Origin: Seminavis robusta
Lineage: Eukaryota > Bacillariophyta > Bacillariophyceae > Naviculales > Naviculaceae
Direction of reading: 5' to 3'
Length of the DNA: 64,000 nucleotides
Assembly: GCA_903772945.1 (NCBI GenBank)
Contig: CAICTM010000049.1
Location: 1 to 64,000 of the forward strand
Shown here: one piece after another, positions 20,968 through 31,931 of the stretch
Layout: every line of letters starts with the position of its first letter
Position numbering within the stretch: the stretch's first letter is position 1
The notes under the pieces: generated by a model
Told to the model about the DNA's origin: nothing
Seen by the model: only the letters and a program-made list of their open reading frames with translations
Database searches by the model: none
Made by a program: the position numbers and the translations under genes

Positions 20968-22742
20968 ATGTCGACTATGGGGTTCTTTAGAATTCTCTTT
21001 CTCCTGCTCCAATTTTCCGCTCTTGGAGTGTCTTGCCAAGAAACTGCCGAAGATTTTCTGTCTCTGGGAGACACGGCCCTTTCACAAGACGAGAATGCCA
21101 AGGCCATTCCCTATTATCAAGAAGGAATCAAGCGAATAGATCCCGAGGAAGACTCTCTCTTGATCATCTTATCACTTCATACCAACCATGGATCTGCCTT
21201 GTCATCCATCGGCAAAGACCAGGAAGCAGCCGAACAATATCAACACGCCTTGACCCACTATGCCAATGAAATCGATGATATCGTTGAAGAATCCTTCAAA
21301 CGAGACGCCACCGAAATTGCCGCTCAAGCATCCTTCTTTTTGGGAATGGTCTATCAGGACTTGAAACAATTTCACGATGCCGTAGAAGCCTACTCCTATG
21401 CTCATGTGTTAGATCCCAATCATTGGGCCAGTGTGGCAAATTTGGCGGCCGTCTACCACGACAGTCTATCGGCCCATCAAAAGGCATTGGCGGCCTATCA
21501 AACCGCCTACGAAATTCTCACCGACACGCAACGAACTCCCACCGATGCACCCGAAGAACCACGCTACATCTTGTCGCAATTGCAGTATCGCATTGGACTT
21601 TGCATATCCCATGATTTGTCACCCAACAAAAAATGCGCCATGGACAATGATCCCGATACACCCGTATCCTGCAAAGAACTAGCCACCAATGCGTTTGCGC
21701 GAGCATTGGAATACGATCCCGACAATGAACCTTCCAAACACATGCTGGCTACCATCACTGCCGATGCCACCATGAGTCGGGCTTCCAATACATACATCAA
21801 GTCACTCTTTGACGATTATGCCGAAAAGTGAGTACATGTAGTACACTTCAGTCTTTTGTTGGATCCATTGCATGATTTACTGACCATTTTATTTCTTGAA
21901 CAAACTACCTACCTACATGTAGCTTTGAACATTCATTGGTACAAGAACTAGGATACACGGGATACGAACGACTGCGGAGAGTCTTTGATCGGGCATTTCA
22001 ACCAGAGGACCCTCCCATGTTCCAGAAAGTGGTGGATGCTGGATGTGGAACTGGGCTGGTTGGAGAACAGGTGAGTTGTTTAGAATGGTCATGAACTGGT
22101 TTGCAGTGTTGAGCAGTATTCTTGCATTACGGTACTGACCACGTTCATTTTGATATTAGTTTCGTAATGTCAGCAAGCACCTGATCGGAGTCGACTTGAG
22201 TGAAGCAATTATTGTGGAAGCACAAAAGGCACGGCCCAACTTGTACGATGAAGTGCGGGTGGGAGATGTCACGGAGGTATTCAGGGCTGAAGCACCCCTT
22301 TCCATGATTGTCGCGGCTGATTCCTACATTTACTTTGGGGATCTAGACCCGCTCTTTGGATCCATGAAGGATGGTCTCGCCAGTGGCGGATATGCAGCGT
22401 TTACGCTTGAGAATGTCTCGCAAGATAGCGAGGAGAGGTAAGCGTCTTTTTATTTTTCAGCGTTGGTTGTGATGTATTTGATAACTGTAGGTCTAACCCT
22501 GGCTGCTAATTATTTGTTTGATTGTCAGTCTGACCGAGTCTAAACCAGATTGGAGATGGCAACTAACGGCGTCCGGACGATTTGCGCACCGGAAAGAATA
22601 CGTCATGGAAGTTGGGAAACGCCACAATCTGCATGTAAAACACTACGAACCATTGCATGGATTCCGATACGAAAGAGGTGAAGCGGTGCGAGGACATGCA
22701 TTTATCATGGTAAAGGGAGAAGATGGCCACGATGAGTTGTAG
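20968..22742 (+). CDS. TPR-containing class I methyltransferase with signal peptide, four exons
   Basis: The exons are 20968-21827, 21923-22070, 22160-22437 and 22529-22742. All introns are GT-AG (95, 89 and 91 bp) and the frame is maintained, giving 499 aa. The N-terminus has a hydrophobic leader (FFRILFLLLQFSALGVSC), suggesting entry into the ER or a complex plastid route. Residues ~25-260 hold TPR-like helices (AIPYYQEGIKRIDPEEDSL, EQYQHAL, FFLGMVYQDLKQFHDAVEAY, NLAAVYHDSLSAHQKALAAY, FARALEYDP). The rest is a SAM-dependent methyltransferase: SLFDDYAENFEHSL linker, motif I VVDAGCGTGLVGE, a GVDLSEAII block and ADSYIYFGDL. This architecture matches the TPR-fused methyltransferases of the COG4976 type. 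The substrate is unknown. Confidence 0.86.
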
Positions 22743-23045
22743 AAATCCCGGTGGTAACTACCGGTATCGTTATTAGAAGGATGGAAATAAGGAGCTGTGC
22801 AATACCGCGGCAAACAGTCTTTCGATCATGAGGCGCCATGCCAGTGGACACTACGGTATTGGTGGCAACTACAGGTACCGCACAGTCGGCACCGCTGGCC
22901 CTTCCGACAAGCAATAAATTTCCAAGATGATCAGCCGAGAGGCCCGCTTCTACTGTTGTTTATAAGTATCTCTAATTGGATTGGCCGACAATACGCAAAG
23001 TTGGCCTCTGCCACGATTGCCTTTTGCCCTTAGCTACTGTTTGTG

Positions 23046-25324
23046 TCAACCATGTCTCTGCCTCGTCGTCGGATCGTTCGTATCGCCCACAGACATGTAA
23101 CTCTGAGAGATTCGGTCTGGACCATGCAAAAGGCTCGCAGTTTCGGTGGATTGCGGCCAGGGATCCTCCGCGTCAAAGCCATAATCTCTTGCAAATGCCT
23201 CTTCCTCCTCTTCCGAGAGGGACGTTCCTGCGTTGGTGTCGCCTCCCGATGACAAGGCACCCGACGAAGACACGGGCGTCATGGTAGTCGTAATGTCCGG
23301 TGGGAGTGGCGGGGGAGGAGGAGGAGGAGACTCCATTCTCGTCTTGGCACGATAGTTACTAGTTTGGGGAGGAGCACCGTTCACGGGGCTAATTCTCGTC
23401 GTTGGCTGCTGATGTTGTTGCTGTACTGGATAGTCCTTTCGCACATCCGCAATATTTTGGGGACTCGAACTGACCCATAATTGCTGCAAGCTTGCTTCAC
23501 TTTCCACGGGTGACTGGGAACGCAGCGGTCTCCTACTCGGCGGTGACGGTGGGGGCAATCCTCGTTCACCCGGTCCAGGGTACGAGTTTCGCCACTGTCG
23601 CTGCAATTTGGCAGCATTCTCCAACACGGAGAGTCCAGGCGGCGTGGGTCGCCTGTCCGGGTTGCTGTAGGACCTCGTTGCATCAATGGGTGGTCGAGCA
23701 GTAGAGACGCGCAAGTCCTGCGGATTGTTGGAACCTTCGGATCCAGCCCGAGCTGGAACAGGAACCTTGGGTATGGGTGGCGGAGGTGACCTCCGGGGCG
23801 TCTTGTTTCCAAACATCATCATTTCTTCAAAGTCGCCGTCTGTGGCGGTAGTGTTGGACCGATCGCGCCGCACAACCCCGGGACGAAGGGTTTCACTTGG
23901 ATGCTTTGCGGTGGCTGACTTGGACTCAAACGCAGAACCTGGGGAGGATCTAGTTGAAACGGGAGTGTCCACTTCGGGGATCATGGAATCGCTGGTCTGT
24001 GGATTGCTAGTATCGTTCTTTCGTGCAGACGACGTTACCATGTCAACTTCGTCGGCAAATCGGACCGTTGAGTCCGCACGTCTTCTCGGCTCGGACGAAG
24101 GAGGAGGGCCGTCGTCATCATAGTAATACGGATTGTTGTTGTTGCTGCTGCCTTTCGAAGCATAACTTCCCATGGACGAGTCGCGATAGCCATCCGTGTA
24201 TCCGTATCCCGTATCAAAGGAAGTCCGTTCTGTCAAGGCTTGGGTAATACTATCCCCATCTTGGCTCTGTCGATGGTAGGGTTGTGGTTGATAAGATCGG
24301 TAGGAATCCGACAAGTCTGCTTCCTCTTCTTCGTCGGAAAAGATCATTCCATCAATGGGTCGCGACTGGCCTCGATACTGTCGTAGAATACTTGTATTCT
24401 TGGACAAGTTGGCCCGTGCCTTGGCCAATAGGTGGGCATGCAAACTATGTGGCAATAGACCACGTTCGTAGTTTTGTTCAAATATTTTTTCATGTCCCAT
24501 GGCCCCACTGTGCATAATGATACGTCCAAAGGCGCTGAGTACACAAATGGTATGGGCAAATAGTAAAAAGGACACGATGGCTAGCGCAATGCTCCAATAT
24601 CCAATGGGCAGCAATACAAAAAAGAACATCATGACCCATAGGAGAAACGTGTAGATGGATCCGACAATGAGTCTTCCCGGCAATTCTGCCACGTACTGTC
24701 CAATGCTGGATCGAAAGACGCAGTGGGCATTGCTGGGGTCGACGCAACTGACCATGGACCAGGCTGTTTCATGCATGCATGCAAACATAGACACGAGGAG
24801 ATTAAAAAAGGGAAATCAATTCTATCAGTCAGTCATAGTATAAACAAGACAAAAGGCACTTCCGTATAAAAGAACTTACCAGTGTAAGTGGAAATGAGAC
24901 CGAGCAACGTCAGAACCGCCGAGAATATAATGGTAATTCCAATCCAGAATTCGACCCTCCAGTATTCTTCATTCTGTAGAGACCGCCTCATGTTGGTGGT
25001 AATGACGGATGAATTGAATAGAATATTGAGTTCTGTGGAAAGCAGCAATGACATGAATACCATGCTAGAGGAGTATCGCTGTGTCATGTGGTCTCGTAGA
25101 CTTTTTCCATTTTCCATGGCCCAAGCCAAGTGGCGCCGCCAAATGGAGAAATGGTCCACCGTGATAATGTATTCCCGCACCTTGAGCAATCCGAGCACCG
25201 AGTACCATGTTTCGGCATTGTAGTCTCGACGAGCATCGACACTGGACGTCCGTTGCTTCAGTGGAAGCGGTTTGCTCATTCGTTTCTTTTTCGTAGTAGT
25301 GCCGTTAGTGAGTTTCATGGTCAT
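23046..25324 (-). CDS. Multi-spanning membrane protein family, member A (long disordered tail)
   Basis: The exons are 25324-24880 and 24763-23046 with a 116-bp intron (GTAAGT...GAAACAG), giving 720 aa. The N-terminal ~270 residues are shared with members B, C and D. The shared blocks are YIITVDHFSIWRRHLAW, RYSSSMVFMSLLLSTELNIL, a WRVEFWIGITIIFSAVL helix, an HCVFRSSIGQYVAELPGRL block, and two further hydrophobic helices ending IIMHSGAMGH. About four or five membrane segments are visible. Unlike B-D it lacks the C-terminal L.P.QLS motif. It instead carries a ~440-residue Ser/Pro-rich disordered tail with a poly-Pro run and an acidic SEEEEEAFARDYGFDAEDPW segment. I do not recognise the family; a channel- or transporter-like role would be speculation. 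It is divergent from the PPCS gene. Confidence 0.78.
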
Positions 25325-25854
25325 TGTTTTATTATTCCGTCCATTCAACCAATCAATCAATTATCCGACTTTTTGGGTTGTGCCGCAGAACAATTAGTTG
25401 AGATAATGAATGCTACCCTTGATACCGGTAGATACTATTAGTCGGATGGATTTTCCCTCCAGTTGTGTTGTTTGAAAGGCACCTCTGTCTCCCTCCAAGC
25501 AATCGAATATCCTGAAAAAATTGATAAAGACTCGGTCGTAGGCTCTTCCAGTTTCAATCAGTTTCAATGGAATGGACCCAACGGCGCTCGTTCATGGGGT
25601 GCAGATAGGTGCTCGCAAAAGGGACACACATAATCTTCTTTCGTCCAGGCAACCGCTCAAAGCTCACAGAACGAAATTTCGCTGGATGGATCTTTTGAAA
25701 CATGCCTGTGACGTCAGTTGGATCTTTTAAAGGCACCGTTATCCACCATCAACTTCCACAAAACCCCACATCCATCGACACGCGGGTAGCACAGACTTGT
25801 CTGTTTCTTCTCTTTCACTAATAGGCTAACTACTACTGTATCACAAAAGCAGCC

Positions 25855-27219
25855 ATGTCTTCATCCAACACCACCACTGAAGACTATACTACTGTGGATC
25901 AGCAAATCTCGTCCTTCTTATCCGACTGTCTCTCGGATGCGGATTGCACCCAACTCGAATTGCAGCTGACCCAATTCGTGTCTTGCCACTATCACCAACG
26001 TCCCATTGCCTTGGTGACATCCGGGGGTACTGCGGCCGATTTGGAAGTCAACAGCGTTCGATGTCTCGACAACTTTTCCACCGGTCTCAGAGGGGCCATT
26101 TCCGTCGAAGAGTTTCTCAAGAGAGGATATGCCGTGGTTCATTTGTGGCGACGCGGCAGTGCATCGCCGTTTGGACGCGTCTTGTGTCAAGAAATACTCC
26201 AACAACCCGCTCAGGATGGATTGCATGTGGACAGTTTGGGAAAGTTGTTTGCGGGAGGAGACGAGGATGACGAAGAAGCACTGGTGCAACAGGTTCTCGA
26301 TCAACAAGATCCATGGTTGACCGATCCCAATAATAACAACAATAACAACGACACGGCAGCGAATAATGCCCACACCATGAATAGGAATGACCACCACCAC
26401 TCCATTGCTCTCCATCGACACGTCCTCTACTCGACCAAACTCCAAACGGCATTGCAGGAACGAGCCACGGCATTGAAAGAACAACGACTCTTGACCATTC
26501 CCTTTCGATCCATTGAAGAATACCTCGCCAAACTCAAACTGGCATCCACGGCATTGCAAGAATCCAAATCACTCGCATTGGTCTATCTGGCCGCTGCTGT
26601 CAGTGACTATTACATTCCCCAACACGAAAAATCACAACACAAAATACAATCAGATTCCGGAAGCATCACCCTCCACTTGCGACCCGTTCCCAAAACCATG
26701 GGATTGCTGCGAGATGCGTGGGCACCGGACGCCTTTTGCGTCAGCTTCAAATTGGAAACCGATTCTAACATTCTACGCAAAAAGGCCGAACGAGCCGTCC
26801 AAAAGTACAATTGTCATTTGGTCATTGGCAATCTGCTTCACACGCGATACCAAAAAGTGTCGATTCTGGCGCCACCGGAATTGGGCAATCATACCACCGA
26901 CGTCACGGAATGGCCCATGCACGAAGTGGTCAAGCCACATCCACAACAACAACAAGATTCCCTCGAAAGTGCCATTATCGATTTCGTCGTACAGTCTCAT
27001 TTTGAGTTCATTTCCAATAGTGGATACCAGCAACAACCGATGCAATCATCCAAAGCGGCCATGCAGCGGCTGCAAGAAAAGAAATGGCGTTTGCAACGGC
27101 AGTCGCTCGAGTTGCAATTGAAACAACATGCCTGGACGGTTGCCGGAATTGTTCTTTCCGTGGCATTGTCGTCGGCCATTAGTGCGGCGATGCAGCGACG
27201 AGCGGCGGGGCAGCGATGA
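25855..27219 (+). CDS. PPCS: Phosphopantothenate-cysteine ligase (coenzyme A synthesis)
   Basis: Single exon, 454 aa. The family blocks are clear. They are ALVTSGGTAADLEVNSVRCL, DNFSTGLRGA, GYAVVHLWRRGSASPFGR, then YLAAAVSDYYIP and HKIQS. RPVPKTMGLLRDAWAPDAF, CVSFKLETD, ILRKKAERAV and LVIGNLLHTRYQKV follow. The enzyme joins cysteine to 4'-phosphopantothenate in coenzyme A biosynthesis; eukaryotic forms usually use ATP. Relative to the ~310-residue animal enzyme it is long. A linker around residues 155-185 holds an Asn run from an AAC/AAT repeat. The C-terminus adds a Gln-rich helix and a hydrophobic segment (AWTVAGIVLSVALSSAISAA) that could anchor it to a membrane. Confidence 0.93.
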   Translation: MSSSNTTTEDYTTVDQQISSFLSDCLSDADCTQLELQLTQFVSCHYHQRPIALVTSGGTAADLEVNSVRCLDNFSTGLRGAISVEEFLKRGYAVVHLWRRGSASPFGRVLCQEILQQPAQDGLHVDSLGKLFAGGDEDDEEALVQQVLDQQDPWLTDPNNNNNNNDTAANNAHTMNRNDHHHSIALHRHVLYSTKLQTALQERATALKEQRLLTIPFRSIEEYLAKLKLASTALQESKSLALVYLAAAVSDYYIPQHEKSQHKIQSDSGSITLHLRPVPKTMGLLRDAWAPDAFCVSFKLETDSNILRKKAERAVQKYNCHLVIGNLLHTRYQKVSILAPPELGNHTTDVTEWPMHEVVKPHPQQQQDSLESAIIDFVVQSHFEFISNSGYQQQPMQSSKAAMQRLQEKKWRLQRQSLELQLKQHAWTVAGIVLSVALSSAISAAMQRRAAGQR

Positions 27220-27949
27220 AGTTTAGATAGATGATGATGTCACAATCGACGATTCTTTTTGGAGATAATATATCTGAGATAATTGTTCCAGTACTCGGTT
27301 TGGTCACGCTCTTCTTCCTCTACCGGTACTGACTTTGGCAAAGCTTCAGCGACGCGTTTTTCAGTGGCTCCTCGGGATATGTATGTGAATGCCTATGCTC
27401 TAGCTAGTTCCCAAATGGATTGGGACAATAGGTAGTTGTTTGCGGTACAATATCTTTGGATCTTTTTGCAAGGTTGAGGTTTCGATTGAACACAGTTTCC
27501 GCAATAGTACCGTTCAATTGCATGTTGGTGGGCTCCAGGTGCATTGTTGAAAGTGACAAAGCCAATGACATAAGGTTCCATTGTGTTCAGATTCGGTATA
27601 TGCTACGACCAAGAGACGTGCATTTTCCGTTGACAGGCACTATGATAGAGGGAGTGTCCATTCATAATAGCCAATCCGTCCAGATGAAATCCTTCCCTTT
27701 GGTACCGTTTCGAAATCGTGCACCATTTCACCAAATGTGGGATAAAGGAAATTGACAGCAGCTTGGGACTATGGCATCAAACCATTATACGTAGACTAAC
27801 TAGTGTCGCATATGCAATATTCAGCAGAATGCAGACTCACATAGGGTTTGGGTGAAGAACAAGGGGACATCACACACGATACAACATTGCACATAAAGTA
27901 ATATGCTTGAATGATTCAATTCTACTGCCTGACAACAACTAAAGAAACT
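27220..27949. other. Intergenic, no gene recognised
   Basis: 3' flanks of PPCS and of the ankyrin-like repeat gene (convergent). No similarity or structured repeat was seen. Confidence 0.5.
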
Positions 27950-29398
27950 TTATGCATGCCTCTGGGATAACGTATTTTGAACCCAAGACCTCACCTCTGA
28001 AGTACCTTCCCTCAAGACTTCATCTCTGTCCCATAGACAACCATTCTGTACAGCATATTGGAACACTTCCACATGGCCATTCCTAGCAGCAGCGAATTAT
28101 GTCTCTTCATCCCATGGACAGCCGTTTTCATGGGCATATTTGAGACACTCCAAACGGCCACAGGCAGCAGCAAATCCGCATGTGTTTTTATCCCATGGAC
28201 AGCCATTTTCATGGGCATATTGGAGCACTTCCAAATGGCCATTCCAAGCAGCTAAGCAGCAAGTGTCTTCATCCCATTGACAGCCATTTTCATGGGCATA
28301 TTTGAGGCATTCCAAATGACCATTGTCAGCAGCAACTGTGCATGTGCCTTCATTCCAATCACAGGCATTCTCATAGGCATATTTGAGGCAATCCAAGTGG
28401 CCATTTTCAGCAGCAAAAAGGCAGGTTTTTTCATCCCATGGACAGCCATTCTTATGGGCATATTTGAGGCAATCCAAATGGCCATTGCGAGCAGCAAGGC
28501 AGCAAGTGTATTCATCCCATGGACAGCCATTTTCATGGGCATATTTGAGGCATTCCAAATGGCCATTTTTAGCAGCATGTTGGCATGTGTCTTCTTCCCA
28601 TGGACAGCCATTTTCGTGGGCATATTTTAGGATTTCCACATGACCGTTCAACGCAGCCCTGGTGCAGGTGTTTTCATTCCATGGACAGCCGTTTTCGTGG
28701 GCAAACTTCAGGATTTCCAGATGGCCATTCTCACCAGCAAATGTGCATGTAGCTTCATCCCATGGGGAGCCATTTTCACGGGCATATTTGAGGCAATCAA
28801 AATGACCATTTTCAGCAGACACACTGCATTCACATGTGCTCCATGAACAGCCGTTTTCATGGGCAAATTTGAGGCATTCCAGATTACCATTGCCTGCAGC
28901 AGCCAGTGATGTGCTTGAGTCCCAATCAAATCCCTTTTTCCGGGCCCACTGGAGCACAAGAAGACTACCTGCTTTGGCAACTTTAAAACAGGCAGTAGAA
29001 TCGAGGATGCCGTAACCAGTGCCAGAATGACGGTGAGTGTACCAGTACTCTGCACAGGGCACAGAAGAGAAAATTGAACTGTGGAAAGTATCTGTAGGAG
29101 TTGCCGAGGATGTTTGTCCCGTATGACCATCACTGTCAAACTCATCAATCATTGGAGGATTCTCCACTGTTTCACAGTATGCTTTGTACAAGTCTTTCAT
29201 TGCGTGGCTGACTGGTGCCACAAAGGCAAAGTGGCCCATGCCAATAAAAGGGAAAATCTTGCTGACCCAAATGTCCTCTTGCTTCAAAATGGATGGTGTC
29301 TCCTCCACATCTGCTTGACCTTTTGCTTGTTTCTGTTGCTCAGGTATTGCTACTAATAAGCTGCAGTCTAAACCTCTCTTGCTACTGCGATCTCCCAT
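27950..29398 (-). CDS. Ankyrin-like repeat protein with an in-frame stop
   Basis: The frame from ATG 29398 runs 433 codons to a TAA at 28097-28099. It then continues in the same frame for 48 codons to a second TAA at 27950, still encoding the repeat (FAAARNGHVEVFQYAVQNGC) and a plausible end. After a ~150-residue N-terminal region there are about eleven ~26-residue units of the form AA..GHL(E/D)CLKYAHENGCPWDE.TC. These divergent ankyrin-type repeats are abundant in stramenopiles and in giant viruses and serve as protein-interaction scaffolds. The internal stop falls where every other unit has two extra residues (T-C-x-FAA versus T-stop-FAA), as a small in-frame deletion would produce. So the gene is either slightly truncated or damaged. 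It is divergent from the hydratase gene. Confidence 0.82.
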
Positions 29399-29735
29399 CT
29401 TGGTTTACTACAAGTCCTTGGGTTGTTATTTTTTCGTGCTGCTTCTAACGGTTGTGGCGGAGGCAAAAGGCAGCGGAGCAAAAGCATCTTTGGTCGCATC
29501 TATTAGTCTATTTCTTGCCGTGGAAAGGCCAGCGGCCGGTGCACCAGACATTAGTTAGACTACTAGTACCGGTGGTACGACGTTTCGACCGGATCTTTTG
29601 TGCGTGCACGCGTGGGGGTGTATCTTTTCATAAGGTTGAGGTTTCAAAATCGAATCGAATCGAATGATTCAATCGATCAATCTCGATTCCGCGTTTCTCC
29701 TTCCCTTGCGGTATGCATTTCCAAGGTCAAGCAAG

Positions 29736-30803
29736 ATGACGGACACCACCGCCAACAACGACGCTGATTCTGGTAGCAGCACTCTTTACGCCACTTTCAA
29801 TCAACGAGACTTGATCCTTTATGCCCTTTCGTTGGGTTTTGGAAGCTCTGAAGGAAACCATGATGAACTAAAGTACTTGTACGAGCATCATCCTGACTTT
29901 ACCGCCGTTCCCACCTTTTGCTTTGCCCTCGGCTTTTGGGCCCAAAAGGAGGCAAGGTATGCCACTTCCTATGAGATTCCACCCTTTCCTCCCGTCAGTA
30001 TTTCATCCACGGGGACCATTCCTTTTACAAATTTGCGGGGCCAACCAGACATCTCGCAATATCCCGTTTTGCACATGAACCAATCGGTTCAATGGACAAG
30101 GTCACTGCCTGTTCCAATCTCGCAGATTCGGACTCGTCTGGAAAAACGTGTGCGAACAGTGGCACCCAAGTCCATTGGAACCTTTGTGACATCCGAAACT
30201 GCCATTTATTTGGAAGACACTACTAGTAGAACCCATGCTGATGGCAACTCTCTGCTGTGTACCCTTCAATCCACTGTGCTGATATTGGGAATGCCCAAGG
30301 AAAACGTGATTCCATTGCAGGATAAGGGAATGGCCTCCTCCAACAAGGTATCTATACCCAAGCATACACAACCAGATTTCGAATGGACCTACGTCACATC
30401 TCCCACCCAAGCTCTCTTGTACCGACTGGCCAGTGGTGATAGCAACAAAATTCACGTCACTGGAGATCCCATCATGGCCAAAGTGTTGGAGGGCGCTGCC
30501 GACAAACCAATTCTTCATGGATTGTGCACCTTGGGAATTGCCACACGCGCTATTCTGCTCATGTCCAGTACCGGTACGCAGCCTTACGTGCTCTCACAAC
30601 TCGATTGTCAGTTTACCAAACCAGTGTTCCTGGGGGATTCGTTAAAGGTGAGGATTTGGAGAACGTCTTCGACTAGCAGCGATTGGACGTTGGTGTTTGT
30701 CGTCATCAACGAAACGACAAGACAGGTCGCTGTGGACAAGGGATACGCCAGACTGACTACGAAGGAAGACAGGAGAAATAACTCTAGATTATCAAAGCTA
30801 TGA
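29736..30803 (+). CDS. Peroxisomal 2-enoyl-CoA hydratase 2 (MaoC-like double hot-dog)
   Basis: Single exon, 355 aa from ATG 29736. An in-frame ATG at 29664 would translate an ATTCGA simple repeat and is less likely. The N-terminal half has the family start (YATFNQRDLILYALSLGFG, LKYLYEHHPDFTAVPTF). The second hot-dog has the hydratase-2 signature region (LASGDSNKIHVTGDP, then ADKPILHGLCTLG). The expected catalytic Asp and His of the D.N..H motif are present, although the usual NP is NK and the D.N..H-to-DP spacing is two residues longer. The protein ends in Ser-Lys-Leu, a canonical PTS1, which places it in peroxisomes. There it would hydrate trans-2-enoyl-CoA to (3R)-hydroxyacyl-CoA in beta-oxidation. 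Confidence 0.9.
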   Translation: MTDTTANNDADSGSSTLYATFNQRDLILYALSLGFGSSEGNHDELKYLYEHHPDFTAVPTFCFALGFWAQKEARYATSYEIPPFPPVSISSTGTIPFTNLRGQPDISQYPVLHMNQSVQWTRSLPVPISQIRTRLEKRVRTVAPKSIGTFVTSETAIYLEDTTSRTHADGNSLLCTLQSTVLILGMPKENVIPLQDKGMASSNKVSIPKHTQPDFEWTYVTSPTQALLYRLASGDSNKIHVTGDPIMAKVLEGAADKPILHGLCTLGIATRAILLMSSTGTQPYVLSQLDCQFTKPVFLGDSLKVRIWRTSSTSSDWTLVFVVINETTRQVAVDKGYARLTTKEDRRNNSRLSKL

Positions 30804-31931
30804 TCTTTCAATAAGGAGTGTACACAGAAACAAGTAGCTATGGTAGTTTGTGGAACTAAAATTGCCATCCTGGCTTCGCGCCTGAAACAAGTATTCCTTT
30901 GCCGAAGCGTACTCGGGAATACGGCAAGCACTGTGAATTAGAAACCCAAGCCTGAGGTATTGACATTCAGTTGCCTAGGTGGATCATAATCCCTGGATGC
31001 GTCTTGTATTCGAGGATCACCAAACTGACAGTGGCGTGATCTCCGCATCAGAGAGCTGTGTTTCGAAGTACGGGTTGGAGCCAGCACGTACAAAGAAAGC
31101 CAATGCTCGAGCCATGAAAGGCAACAGTAGAACTGGCCGATAGCAAACCACTCCAGCAAAAATAGGTGTTCGAATTGGAAGTAAATTCTCGATTGACAAA
31201 TCTAAAGTGTGCCGGTGTAACCAAAACCAGTTTCCTCATGTTGTCCATCACTGCCGATTTTGGATTGGTGTTTCGAGTACTACAGCATGCGAGGAGAATC
31301 AGTTTCCCGCCACCACCACGGTACGGTGCACTTTCGTACTTGCTTGCAACTTTTTCGTCTGCGAAAGTGAATTGATTTAGGTTTGTCCGTCTCCGTGGCG
31401 TTTGATTTTCCAGTTCTAGGGGTTCACATTGCGGACAAAACACACACGGCAGCCGGCAGAAGCATACTGCAGGATATCGGTGCCTGTCTCGAACCTCCTC
31501 CGCCTTTCCAGAAGACCAAAATTCGAATTGTGGAGTGCAGGTTCATTCCAAACACGAATGATGAGATAGCAGTAACTTCTGGATGGCAAGTGTCCTCTCG
31601 AAGACTCCAGAGTAATTTGGATTGTGTCCATGAGTACACCTCCCTGGTGGGCGAGTCAGGCAAAAGGGTACACATTTGTCGGGCAATATTTCGAAATCGC
31701 CATCCTGCTTCTATTGAACTTCGGTCGATATCATCCGCAATGTGCGCGCAATCGGTTCAAGAAACTGGTGCATCCAAAAGGAAAGTTGAAAGTAAATCTT
31801 CCATGGGCATCTGTGCGTTGATACCGGTACGCGCGCATTCAAGTAATGCCGTTTCATATTGATAGTAGATTGTGGCAGTTGTGTTTCGCATCCGGCCCTT
31901 TCCGATTTCCAAAAGTCCTCAGCAACAAGTG
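30804..31931. other. Intergenic, no gene recognised
   Basis: Open frames of 100-160 codons exist on both strands but overlap each other, mostly lack an ATG start and show no recognised motif. A TACCGGTAC palindrome lies at 31822. Confidence 0.45.

Noticed and set aside
28252-28846. Plus-strand frames with regular IPWTAIFMGIFEA repeats
   Set aside because: Antisense reading of the ankyrin-like repeat array.
30938-31862. Overlapping open frames of 70-159 codons on both strands between the hydratase and member B
   Set aside because: Mutually overlapping, mostly without ATG starts, and none shows a recognised motif.
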